From: Akkermansia sp.
GTDB taxonomy: Bacteria; Verrucomicrobiota; Verrucomicrobiia; Verrucomicrobiales; Akkermansiaceae
NCBI GenBank assembly: GCA_017415555.1
Contig: JAFQGF010000003.1
Location: 1-64,000, forward strand
DNA: 64,000 nt
Direction: 5' to 3'
Positions 41,183-49,605 of this stretch are shown here, in pieces (the first letter of the stretch is position 1; each line of letters starts with the position of its first letter). Below the pieces are notes generated by a model. That model did no database searches, was not told the origin of the DNA, and saw nothing but the letters and a program-made list of their open reading frames with translations. The position numbers and the translations under genes were made by a program.

Positions 41183-42988
41183 ATGGCTACGGATATCCGC
41201 TACAAACGCAACTTTTCGATTATTGCACATATTGACCACGGCAAGACGACCTTATCGGATCGTCTGCTGGAGTTCACGAACACCATCGGTGAGCGCGACA
41301 AGCAGGATCAGCTGCTCGATGCCATGGATTTGGAACGAGAGAAGGGAATTACCATTAAGTCCCATCCGGTAACAATGCGATACAAGGCCAAGGATGGTAA
41401 CACCTACGAGCTCAATCTGCTGGATACACCCGGCCACGTGGATTTCTCCTACGAAGTGAGCCGTTCTCTTGCAGCATGCGATGGCGCAGTGCTGATTGTG
41501 GATGCCGCTCAGGGTGTGGAGGCACAGACGCTGGCCAACATGCACCTCGCCCTCGACCAGCAGCTTGAAATCGTACCCGTTGTCAACAAAATCGACCTTC
41601 CCAGTGCCAACCTGCCCAAGGTGTACAAGCAGTTGGAAGACATTGTATGCATCCCTCACGAGGAGGCAATCCTGTGCTCTGCCAAGGCCGGTATCGGTAT
41701 CGAGGAGGTGCTGGAGGCCATCGTAACCCGGGTGCCGCACCCGAAGCCGGCAGAAGATGACAAGCTGCGTGCACTGGTATTTGACTCAGTATACGACTCC
41801 TACCGCGGCGTAGTCTCCTATGTTCGTATGATGAGTGGCACTGTTTCCCGTGGCATGAAGGTGAAGCTTTTTGCCACGGATGAGACATACGAAGTGAAGG
41901 AGGTGGGTATTTTTACTCCCAAGATGCAGGCTACAGACCAGCTGGAGACCGGCGATGTAGGTTACATTATTGCCAATATGAAATCGGCAGCCGATGTAAA
42001 GATTGGTGATACATACACCAACCTGTCCAATCCCTGCGATGAACCGCTGCCGGGCTTCAAGGAAATTCGCCCCATGGTGTTCTCCGGTATTTACCCGGTG
42101 GATTCCTCCGACTACGAGGCTCTGAAGGCCGCCATGGCCAAGCTGCAGATTAATGATGCAGCATTCACCTACATGGGAGAAAGCTCCGTTGCTCTTGGTT
42201 TCGGTTTCCGCTGTGGTTTCCTCGGTCTGCTGCACATGGAGATTATCCAGGAGCGTCTGCGCCGCGAATTCAACATGGATGTCATCTCCACCTATCCCTC
42301 CGTGATTTACGAGGTAACTAAGACGGATGGCACAGAGATTCTGGTGGATAACCCCAGCATCCTGCCCGACCCGCAGGAGATACAGGAAATACGCGAGCCC
42401 ATCGTCAAGGTGTTCGTGATGATTCCGGCAGACTACATCGGTGATATCATGCGCATCGTGATGGAAAAGCGCGGCGAAGTGGTACATACCGAGACGATTG
42501 ACGACACCCGTGTGATGCTCACCTGCCGCATCCCCATGGCCGAAATACTGGTGGACTTCAACGACAAACTCAAATCCACCACACGCGGTTACGGCTCCAT
42601 GGACTACGAATATGATGGCTACCAGGCCGCTAAGCTCGTGAAGATGGATATGATGATTGCCGGCGAGCCGGTGGATGCCTTCTCCATGATTGTGCACCGC
42701 GAACGAGCTGAGTCCCAAGGGCGTGAGATAGCGCTGAAGCTGAAAGATGTGATACCCAGACAGCTTTTTACTGTAGCCATCCAGGCCTGCATCGGTGGTA
42801 AGATTATCGCCCGCGAGAGCATCTCTGCCATGCGTAAGAATGTGACGGCCAAGTGTTACGGCGGTGACGTAACCCGTAAGCGCAAACTCCTCGAAAAACA
42901 GAAGGAGGGTAAGAAGCGTATGAAGTCCATCGGCCGCGTGAACATCCCGCAGGAGGCGTTCATCAACGTGCTGAAAACCGGCGATTAA
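41183..42988 (+). CDS. lepA: elongation factor 4 (LepA), ribosome back-translocase
   Basis: GTPase that acts on the ribosome and in 30S assembly. 601 residues. G1 AHIDHGKTT, G3 DTPGHVDF, G4 NKIDLPSA, G5 CSAKAGIG are standard. The LepA-specific C-terminal domain is intact, with RKRKLLEKQKEGKKRMKSIGRVNIPQEAF. The ATG at 41183 is preferred to that at 41165 because the latter lies upstream of the -10 box. In many bacteria lepA is followed by lepB; here it is alone and ends at a strong terminator. Confidence 0.97.
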   Translation: MATDIRYKRNFSIIAHIDHGKTTLSDRLLEFTNTIGERDKQDQLLDAMDLEREKGITIKSHPVTMRYKAKDGNTYELNLLDTPGHVDFSYEVSRSLAACDGAVLIVDAAQGVEAQTLANMHLALDQQLEIVPVVNKIDLPSANLPKVYKQLEDIVCIPHEEAILCSAKAGIGIEEVLEAIVTRVPHPKPAEDDKLRALVFDSVYDSYRGVVSYVRMMSGTVSRGMKVKLFATDETYEVKEVGIFTPKMQATDQLETGDVGYIIANMKSAADVKIGDTYTNLSNPCDEPLPGFKEIRPMVFSGIYPVDSSDYEALKAAMAKLQINDAAFTYMGESSVALGFGFRCGFLGLLHMEIIQERLRREFNMDVISTYPSVIYEVTKTDGTEILVDNPSILPDPQEIQEIREPIVKVFVMIPADYIGDIMRIVMEKRGEVVHTETIDDTRVMLTCRIPMAEILVDFNDKLKSTTRGYGSMDYEYDGYQAAKLVKMDMMIAGEPVDAFSMIVHRERAESQGREIALKLKDVIPRQLFTVAIQACIGGKIIARESISAMRKNVTAKCYGGDVTRKRKLLEKQKEGKKRMKSIGRVNIPQEAFINVLKTGD

Positions 42989-43022
42989 TGCTCGCCACGC
43001 ACGGTCCGACTATTGATTCGCA

Positions 43023-43059
43023 GCATTCGGTAGCCTTCCCGCTATCGAATGCTTTTTTT
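43023..43059 (+). terminator. Rho-independent terminator of lepA
   Basis: A 12-base-pair stem (43023-43034 with 43041-43052, one G-T pair), loop CTTCCC, seven T. Confidence 0.9.
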
Positions 43060-43086
43060 GTATGCACGGACTCTTCCAGCTCAAAA

Positions 43087-43824
43087 TCACCTGCCGATTC
43101 TGGCTTTGAACTTCACCGGGGCGTAAGCTTCGCCCTGTGGCTTATGAGTAGAAAGCCGGAACTGAAGTTCCTCAAACTTACTGCTGAGCACATAGGTCGC
43201 AGAAACCTTGTTGCTGTTCTCATGGCAGATACCTTCAATGATATTACTCTCCAGAGGCGTACCCTCATTGTCGCAGATGGTGATAGCCGCGATATCGGGC
43301 GCGTTCTCGTATTCGAGGATAAAGGCTATATTGTCCGGGTCCTCGGCATTGGCAGAGGAGGGGGTGATGGTAAATTCGTGCCCATTGATGGTGAATTTTT
43401 CATCCTTACCGGGGTGGAAAACAACAGGGGTATGTTCTATTTCCCCACAGGAAAGCGGTATGCTGAGCAGTGTATCGCAGCTCATACTACCGCCTTGAGG
43501 TCGGCTGGGAAAGTCATATACGGCTATGATACAAGGGGTATCCTCATTAGCATCGTAGCAATGTTCCCATTCGCGGAAGGTGCCTTTCATGCTGTTTCCC
43601 TTGCCATCCGCAGCTTCCAATTCCCGGAGATGTGCATCCTGGCGAATGCTGTAGCCCTCAGACGGGGTAATATGCAAACGCACCGAGCAAAGCACCTTCT
43701 CAGCATCCGTAGTAGGAAAAAAGAACTCCACACTCTGCGGGGATACCTTAACGACCATTGGCTCCTCCTGTGCATAAGTCAGGGGGAGAAATAATGCGAA
43801 CAGTGTCGTAGAAATGCGTTTCAT
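43087..43824 (-). CDS. hypothetical secreted protein, tandem paralogue 2
   Basis: A 245-residue protein with a signal peptide (MKRISTTLFALFLPLTYAQ). It seems made of two beta-sandwich-like halves. The first half matches the upstream neighbour: LHITPSEGYSI with LELLPPPGFSM, and YDFPSRPQGGSMSCDTLLSIPL with CSTRPTGSKVEIEGELLVTV. The second half ends in FEELQFRLST...VKFKARIGR. Four Cys. Nine bases downstream of that neighbour, so co-transcribed. Not recognised; a surface or periplasmic binding role is guesswork. Confidence 0.7.
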   Translation of the reverse strand: MKRISTTLFALFLPLTYAQEEPMVVKVSPQSVEFFFPTTDAEKVLCSVRLHITPSEGYSIRQDAHLRELEAADGKGNSMKGTFREWEHCYDANEDTPCIIAVYDFPSRPQGGSMSCDTLLSIPLSCGEIEHTPVVFHPGKDEKFTINGHEFTITPSSANAEDPDNIAFILEYENAPDIAAITICDNEGTPLESNIIEGICHENSNKVSATYVLSSKFEELQFRLSTHKPQGEAYAPVKFKARIGR

Positions 43825-43833
43825 GTGGTGGAG

Positions 43834-44595
43834 TTATGGGCGGAGTGACATCACCTCGCCGAGTGAAACGTCGAGGCGGAAGCGTACTTTTTCTCGCTGA
43901 GGCGCTTTGATGGTGACAACACGAACAAACTCAGTGGGGTTGGTATCCCACATCTGCATAGAGAAGGTATTGCCCCCAATGGGCGTGATTTCCACGGGCT
44001 GGGTATACAATTCCCCGTTGATGCCTTTCCATACACGCTCCACGCGTCGTATCGTTGAGCCGGACGAACATGTCATTTTCATGTTGGCGCAACGCATCTT
44101 GGTGCCTTCCCGATTTGACCAGGAGGCATTGCCGGGAGCCGGCTGTACCTTGATGGTGGAGTCTCCCATGCGGTGTACAGAGAGTCCCACCATACTCATT
44201 GGTACAGGAGGATGCGCCGTGCGCTCTTTCGCCACAGTCACCAGCAACTCGCCCTCAATCTCCACCTTCGAGCCGGTAGGGCGGGTGGAACAGGTAAATG
44301 TTGTCAGGGCTCGATTATCCGGCGTGATGACGATAGCCCCGCGGTCTGCCAGGCGTATGGCACCGGTGGCATCCTTTATGCGGATAGTGCCAGTTAGCAA
44401 GGTGCTTTCGCACATGGAGAAGCCGGGTGGGGGCAGCAGTTCCAGCGTGCAGGAAAAACCGGGAGCGGTGGCGCTGTTATGTGTACGGTACTCCGTACGG
44501 CAGCTGCGCAGCTGCACCGTGACAGGTGACTGCTGTGCTTCACAGACAAAAGAAGCACCCAGGAATAAACAGAGGCTGAACACACGCAGGAACAC
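43834..44595 (-). CDS. hypothetical secreted protein, tandem paralogue 1
   Basis: 253 residues if started at the GTG at 44595, which opens a clean signal peptide (VFLRVFSLCLFLGASFVCEAQ) and lies seven bases after a -10 box; it also has an upstream AGGAG. The ATG at 44673 would add 26 polar residues and lies upstream of the promoter. Two beta-rich halves: SPVTVQLRSCRTEYR...LELLPPPGFSM and SWSNREGTKMRCANMKMTC...RLDVSLGEV. Related to the next gene. Function unknown. Confidence 0.7.
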   Translation of the reverse strand: MFLRVFSLCLFLGASFVCEAQQSPVTVQLRSCRTEYRTHNSATAPGFSCTLELLPPPGFSMCESTLLTGTIRIKDATGAIRLADRGAIVITPDNRALTTFTCSTRPTGSKVEIEGELLVTVAKERTAHPPVPMSMVGLSVHRMGDSTIKVQPAPGNASWSNREGTKMRCANMKMTCSSGSTIRRVERVWKGINGELYTQPVEITPIGGNTFSMQMWDTNPTEFVRVVTIKAPQREKVRFRLDVSLGEVMSLRP

Positions 44596-44602
44596 CTTGC
44601 TC

Positions 44603-44631
44603 CTTATAACGAATTTTGAGGGCTGAAGCAA
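44603..44631 (-). promoter_or_regulatory. promoter of the tandem secreted pair, leaderless arrangement
   Basis: Minus strand: TTGCTT (44631-44626), 17 bases, TATAAG (44608-44603), seven bases to a GTG start at 44595. Confidence 0.55.
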
Positions 44632-44682
44632 GCAAAATCGCTGATACTGACTGCTCTGGCGCATTTTTCTCATAAAAATACC

Positions 44683-44711
44683 TTGTCATGTGGCGCAAAC
44701 TGGTGCATAAT
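44683..44711 (+). promoter_or_regulatory. promoter of the squalene/phytoene synthase gene, leaderless arrangement
   Basis: TTGTCA (44683-44688), 17 bases, CATAAT (44706-44711), seven bases to the ATG at 44719. Confidence 0.65.
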
Positions 44712-44718
44712 TCCGGGC

Positions 44719-45627
44719 ATGAAGCATGGAACAGACCTGACAGGAGAACTGCTCAAAGCCGTCTCTCGTTCATTTTACCTGACTATCTACTGGCTACCAC
44801 AGGCCATGCGTAGCGGGGTGGCTCTGGGCTACATGCTTGCCCGGGCTACGGATAGCGTGGCTGACACCTCATCGGCCGCCCCGGAGTTGAGAGAGTGCGT
44901 GTTGCTGCGCATGAGAGGTGCCATAGCCGGAACAGATTCTGCTGAAGAAAGGGTGGCACTGCTGGAAGACCTGAGTTGTACCATGGCAGAAGCTCAACAG
45001 AATCCAGCCGAAAGCACATTACTGCGCCGCTTCGGCGATTGCCTTGCAGCACTGCAAACTTTCCCTGCGGAGCAACAGGCCTGCATTCGCAAAGTTCTTC
45101 ACACTATCATTGAAGGTCAGCTGTGGGATATAACCTACTTCCGCAAGCACAACAGTGTGGATACTGATGAACAGACTATCAACTACACCTACCTTGTGGC
45201 CGGATGTGTGGGTGAGTTCTGGACAGAGCTGGGCTACGCCGCTATGGGTACCGCATTTTGTGCCCCGGATAAACGGGAAGATATGCTCCGTGCAGGTATT
45301 CGCTATGGGCAGGGGCTACAGCTCATCAACATTCTGCGAGACCGGGAGGAGGATGCCCGGCGCGGGCGTTCCTATCTGTGTTCCGATGCAAAAAAATGGC
45401 TGAACAGAGCGGATTACTATATGAATGACGGCATTGATTACTGTCAACGACTGCGCGGATTCCGCCTCCGATTTGCCGGCATGCTGCCCGCCCTCATCGG
45501 CAAAAAAACAATTGCCTTGCTCCGAAGAGCAAGGCCGGAAGATGGACGGGTTAAGATTCCCCGCAGTGCCGTTTACGGCTGTATGCTCAAAGCTGTGTGG
45601 CTCAGCCTTGCTGGGCGAGCTTCTTAA
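44719..45627 (+). CDS. squalene/phytoene synthase family protein
   Basis: Head-to-head prenyl transferase joining two farnesyl or geranylgeranyl diphosphates. 302 residues from the ATG at 44719. Both Asp-rich motifs are present: DSVAD (in ARATDSVADTSS) and DREED (in LRDREEDARRGRSYL), with SRSFYLTIYWLP at the N-terminus. No hopanoid (hpn, shc) or carotenoid (crt) partner is in the window, so squalene or phytoene cannot be decided; SRSFYLTIYWLP and the length fit the squalene (HpnD/SQS) side slightly better. The 3' end overlaps the convergent def gene by 26 bases. Confidence 0.88.
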   Translation: MKHGTDLTGELLKAVSRSFYLTIYWLPQAMRSGVALGYMLARATDSVADTSSAAPELRECVLLRMRGAIAGTDSAEERVALLEDLSCTMAEAQQNPAESTLLRRFGDCLAALQTFPAEQQACIRKVLHTIIEGQLWDITYFRKHNSVDTDEQTINYTYLVAGCVGEFWTELGYAAMGTAFCAPDKREDMLRAGIRYGQGLQLINILRDREEDARRGRSYLCSDAKKWLNRADYYMNDGIDYCQRLRGFRLRFAGMLPALIGKKTIALLRRARPEDGRVKIPRSAVYGCMLKAVWLSLAGRAS

Positions 45628-46159
45628 GCTTCTTGGCCAGGGTTATCTTGGCCGCAGAGGATACGCGGTCAGTAAAGAGGAACCCATCCAGGTGGTCGCA
45701 CTCGTGTTGCAGGCAGCGCGCCAACAGACCGCCGCAGTCTACCTCAAGCACGGTTCCGTCCAGCTGGGGCAGACTGGCCTTAACATGATCCAGACGGCAT
45801 ACGTTGGCGCGGATATTACGGACACTCAGACACCCCTCTGTAAAAAGCTCCTGCTTACCGTAAGGCTCAATGCTGGGGTTGATGAATACCAGCGGCATGA
45901 TGTCGCGGATAGGACGCAGCTCTCCGTTGATAGTGGCCATCTCCGGTTCGGCACCTTCTTCCTCATCCTCGGGAATATCTATGACTACCAGTCGCAGATT
46001 CTCGCCAACCTGCGGTGCAGCAAGCCCAATGCCATTGGCTGCGTACATGGTCTCAATCATGTTGGAGGCCAGTCCGCGGATGGCATCGTCCACATGTTCT
46101 ACCGGCGCACTCACTGCACGCAGTACCGGGTCACCGTATTGTGTGATGGAAAGAAGCAT
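45602..46159 (-). CDS. def: peptide deformylase
   Basis: Metal enzyme removing the formyl group from new proteins. 185 residues. The three motifs are complete: GIGLAAPQVG, EGCLSV and QHECDHLDG. It is not next to fmt or priA, its usual partners. Tail overlaps the prenyl synthase gene on the other strand. Essential in most bacteria. Confidence 0.95.
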   Translation of the reverse strand: MLLSITQYGDPVLRAVSAPVEHVDDAIRGLASNMIETMYAANGIGLAAPQVGENLRLVVIDIPEDEEEGAEPEMATINGELRPIRDIMPLVFINPSIEPYGKQELFTEGCLSVRNIRANVCRLDHVKASLPQLDGTVLEVDCGGLLARCLQHECDHLDGFLFTDRVSSAAKITLAKKLKKLAQQG

Positions 46160-46183
46160 AATCTGATGAGAAGTGGATGAGTC

Positions 46184-46212
46184 ATTCTGCCTTTCGTGAA
46201 ACGTAAAGTCAA
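46184..46212 (-). promoter_or_regulatory. promoter of def
   Basis: Minus strand: TTGACT (46212-46207), 17 bases, CAGAAT (46189-46184), 24 bases to the ATG. Confidence 0.55.
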
Positions 46213-46296
46213 GTCATTTCCGCGCATGCAGTCACACAATCCCGGAAGATATGACAAGGCTCCACTCAAATTCCCCAAATGCATCGCTTCTGCACC

Positions 46297-49200
46297 TCAT
46301 TTATCCGTCCAGTTCAGAAAATCCTCAGGCGGAACCGTGGCCGGGTCGAGCTCGGGTATGCCGTTTTTTGACTCGCCCGAAGAAATCAGGCATGCGTGGG
46401 GCTGGGAAAGTATGCTGTTGCCGCTCAAAGTATCCATTTTCCTGAGCAGCGCAGACTCCGCAGCCGTCGTACCGGGGCGGTATTTCTGTTCCAGCAACAG
46501 TAGGGCATTGCGTGTGGCTGCAGAGAATCCGAAACCGGAGCCAATCTGCTCGCGAACGACTGGGAGCAAGATGAATTTATCCCGCCATATTGCAGGAGCT
46601 TCCGGGTGCGCAGCCAGATAGAGATACAGCTTCTGTGCCGGGGTCTCCATAGTCGTTGGCATCGGGTCGATGGACTTTTCCGTGAAGAACATCACCAGAA
46701 CCGGTAAGCCGGTATCAGCTGCCATTTCTGCCGCCTGAGTGGGAGTTGTTGCCAGGCGGAGCTGCTGGCTGAGTTTATCGTGCTCTTTGCAAAAAGCCGC
46801 GGCCTGTTCTGCCTGTTTACCAGTCAGACCGAAGGTACGCAGGTGGGATATGGAGTTATCCGGGCGCAGCACTGCGAGAATATGGTGACCGGGTTTGCCA
46901 AAGTCCGGATAGGCATAGAGGGGGCACCCCCATTCCTTGTCGAAATTAGCGAGGTAGTAGGGAGGGCGCTTCCATTCCCAGAGGGAAATGCCATTCTCTC
47001 TTTTCCATGTTTCGATGCGTTGCGTGGGGGATTCCGCCAGCGATGAGCGTAACAGCAGGCGGGTTTTACCATCCTCCGCTTGAATACAGAGAGAGTCCGG
47101 CTGCTCGTAGACGCCCACCAAACGACCATGTACGCTGCTGCCGTCTTTCAGTCGCCATTCGCAAGCAGCACTGTTGGTGAACTTGTATGAAACGACCGGA
47201 GCGACCGCAGACTGCTGTGGCAGTTCTTCTGTGGGAGCGGTTTCTTGCAGACATTCCTGCGCCAGTGCTCTGTAACGAGCAATATCTGCATGGCTGGGAA
47301 TCCTTCCGTAGGGCGTAGCCGTGGAAACGCCTTCGCACAGCAGGTATTCATACACAAAAGCCGCTTTTGCCGGCTGCCCATGGCGCAGGAACATCTCAGC
47401 CATGGCCGGAGAAACGCCGGCACTGAGCCCCTCTGTGCAGATAAGAGAAAGCCTGACTGCATTTGCCGCGCCTTCGGGGGTGGATGCCAGTAATTCCAAT
47501 CCCTCCGTGTAGATATTCTCATCGCAAGTGCGCCATAACATAGTGAGCAGTAATGCGTCTTTTCGCAGGCGGGAGGCTTCTGCCGGTGAGGTAGCCAGCA
47601 TTGCCGCGGCGAGACGCCAGGCGGGAGTTGCCTTAGTGTCGTCCTGTTCTGCCATGTCTGCCAGCAATTTTTGCGCGTCGCTGCTCCTATCGCACGCCAG
47701 CAGGGTTTCAATCAGCCGCAGGCCATTCCCGGCATATTTACCACAGAAGAAGCGGCGTGGACAATCCTCCCAACTGAGCAGCAATTCTCCCATACCGGAA
47801 CGCAGCAGCAGCGAAATAATGCTACCGCAAATCCGTGGGTCGTCATCCGTAGCATGTTCCTGAGCCAGAGCCAGAAGTGCCCGGGCAGATGTATTGCGCT
47901 GCTGTTCATTTGTTGGCATGGCTCCGCTAACGTATGCGGCGTGCATCAGATTCTCGCCGGTTTCATCCTCTCCGGCCAGAGCTGCTACCGTCATTTCTGC
48001 CTCCAGGCCCATGGCCTCGCCATAAGTGGGCAGGGGGGATTTTTCGCCCTCATAGTGATGGAACATTATCATCAAGGCACGTGGACTTACCCCGCGCAGC
48101 TCGCGCTGGCAGATAATGAGTGGCCAGAGTGAATGCCGATTCAGAAGTCGAGCCAGCGAGGCGCAGGATTTTTCCAGCTCGTCATATCGTTCATGTTTCT
48201 CCAGCAATGCCAGTTGAAGCGTCATGCGGTGCAACAGTCGGGGCACATACAGACACGCTTCCGACAGAATGGGTAAATGTGTCTCCGGTCCCCGGAAATC
48301 AAAGCCTCTGTCAGGCTCCAGCTCCAGGGTTAATCCGTCGAGCTCCATGCGGAGTGCTATGCGTACATATACTGGCAACCTGCCATCCGTGGGTAAGGGG
48401 CGAACGGCATCGCAGGCACGGAGGGATGCTGCCATCAGAGCAGCTGTGCCATGGTTCTGCTGCACTCCGTCCAGTAGTCGGACTAATTCCTGCATATCGG
48501 CATCAAATGCGTCCAGAACAGTCCGGGGTGCTTCATCGGCCAGCCCCAGCAGTGCCGGTTTCCAACCGGGCAGCTGTACTGCGGAGGCATCCGGCCAGTG
48601 AGCGGTTTCGTCCGAACGCAGCAGCACCGGCTTCCAGTCCGCATCCTGATGTCCAAGTGCCAGCAGGCAACGCGGGGCAAGTGCTTTGAGCTCTTCCGGC
48701 AATCGGGCGTTCTGTCGACGCAGAACATCAGCGTCTGCTGCTGGGAATTGCAAAGCTGTAAGACAGCTCTCAGGAGCATCGTGTCCATACTCCTTGTAGT
48801 GAAGAATACCTTTGCTGCTCAGGAAAGCAGGGGTTGTGCCCGGTTCCATTGTCAGTAACTCATAGCCATACATCGCTTTTCCTCGTGCCAGGGCCTGTGC
48901 AGCCCGGGGATTTTGCCATATCAGCGATGCCAGAAGGTTGTGTGTGCGCTGTCGCCCCTGGCTTGTAGCTGTGGCGATGCCTCCATTGAGTGCACGTTCT
49001 GTGTGGACAAAGGTACTGTGGCTGTGCGCAAGGTACTCGGTCAGTTTGCGCTCCTGTTCCGTGCTGAGAACCACTGGGCTGCCGTCCGAATAGCAGCGAA
49101 TGAAGTTCCGTGTCATGCGGGCATCCGCCATCACTCTGCCAGTGTAGCCTGTGTAGTACATCATGGCGCGGCGCAGCATTTCCAATTGTGCCCAACTATG

Positions 49201-49602
49201 ATGCTCACTTTCCCACAGCCATTCTCGCAGCGCTTCATAACGTTCGCTTGCTTTCATATCCGAACGGATGAAGTCGCGCATACGCAGAACAAACTCCTTT
49301 CCCGGGTCTGCGGCGAATCGCGACCGTACGTTCAGGATACGGCGGTATTCAAGAAGAACGGACAGCCTTTCCAGTTGTTCCTTCGGGAGCAAAGCTATCT
49401 GCTTATCGATGGATTTGCTGCAGAAGCTCAGACGGTAGAAGGCCTCATCATCATTTATGTCACGCAGCAGGGAGTCCAGATGGGATGTCAGCTCAGACTT
49501 CGGTATAGGTTGAGCCTCCGTCGGGAAAATGTATGCTCTCTGTTGAGCAGTAGCAGTGCAGCACAGCAACAAAAACAACAGGATATGAGTGGATTTTTTC
49601 AT
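46297..49602 (-). CDS. large secreted protein with SHD1-like and thioredoxin-like C-terminal domains
   Basis: A 1,101-residue protein with a signal peptide (MKKSTHILLFLLLCCTATA). The first 780 residues are helical and repeat-like with many Leu, Ala, Arg, suggestive of an alpha-solenoid, but I see no clean TPR period. Around 804-870 a SHD1-like segment (EWRLKDGSSVHGRLVGVYEQPDSLCIQAEDG..) is present. Around 960-1085 a thioredoxin-like region (TGLPVLVMFFTEKS, YLAAHPEAPAIWRDKFILLPV) lacks a CXXC pair. The same two units occur in the gene just upstream, four bases away. Likely periplasmic scaffold; enzymatic role unlikely. Confidence 0.75.
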   Translation of the reverse strand: MKKSTHILLFLLLCCTATAQQRAYIFPTEAQPIPKSELTSHLDSLLRDINDDEAFYRLSFCSKSIDKQIALLPKEQLERLSVLLEYRRILNVRSRFAADPGKEFVLRMRDFIRSDMKASERYEALREWLWESEHHSWAQLEMLRRAMMYYTGYTGRVMADARMTRNFIRCYSDGSPVVLSTEQERKLTEYLAHSHSTFVHTERALNGGIATATSQGRQRTHNLLASLIWQNPRAAQALARGKAMYGYELLTMEPGTTPAFLSSKGILHYKEYGHDAPESCLTALQFPAADADVLRRQNARLPEELKALAPRCLLALGHQDADWKPVLLRSDETAHWPDASAVQLPGWKPALLGLADEAPRTVLDAFDADMQELVRLLDGVQQNHGTAALMAASLRACDAVRPLPTDGRLPVYVRIALRMELDGLTLELEPDRGFDFRGPETHLPILSEACLYVPRLLHRMTLQLALLEKHERYDELEKSCASLARLLNRHSLWPLIICQRELRGVSPRALMIMFHHYEGEKSPLPTYGEAMGLEAEMTVAALAGEDETGENLMHAAYVSGAMPTNEQQRNTSARALLALAQEHATDDDPRICGSIISLLLRSGMGELLLSWEDCPRRFFCGKYAGNGLRLIETLLACDRSSDAQKLLADMAEQDDTKATPAWRLAAAMLATSPAEASRLRKDALLLTMLWRTCDENIYTEGLELLASTPEGAANAVRLSLICTEGLSAGVSPAMAEMFLRHGQPAKAAFVYEYLLCEGVSTATPYGRIPSHADIARYRALAQECLQETAPTEELPQQSAVAPVVSYKFTNSAACEWRLKDGSSVHGRLVGVYEQPDSLCIQAEDGKTRLLLRSSLAESPTQRIETWKRENGISLWEWKRPPYYLANFDKEWGCPLYAYPDFGKPGHHILAVLRPDNSISHLRTFGLTGKQAEQAAAFCKEHDKLSQQLRLATTPTQAAEMAADTGLPVLVMFFTEKSIDPMPTTMETPAQKLYLYLAAHPEAPAIWRDKFILLPVVREQIGSGFGFSAATRNALLLLEQKYRPGTTAAESALLRKMDTLSGNSILSQPHACLISSGESKNGIPELDPATVPPEDFLNWTDK

Positions 49603-49605
49603 ATA

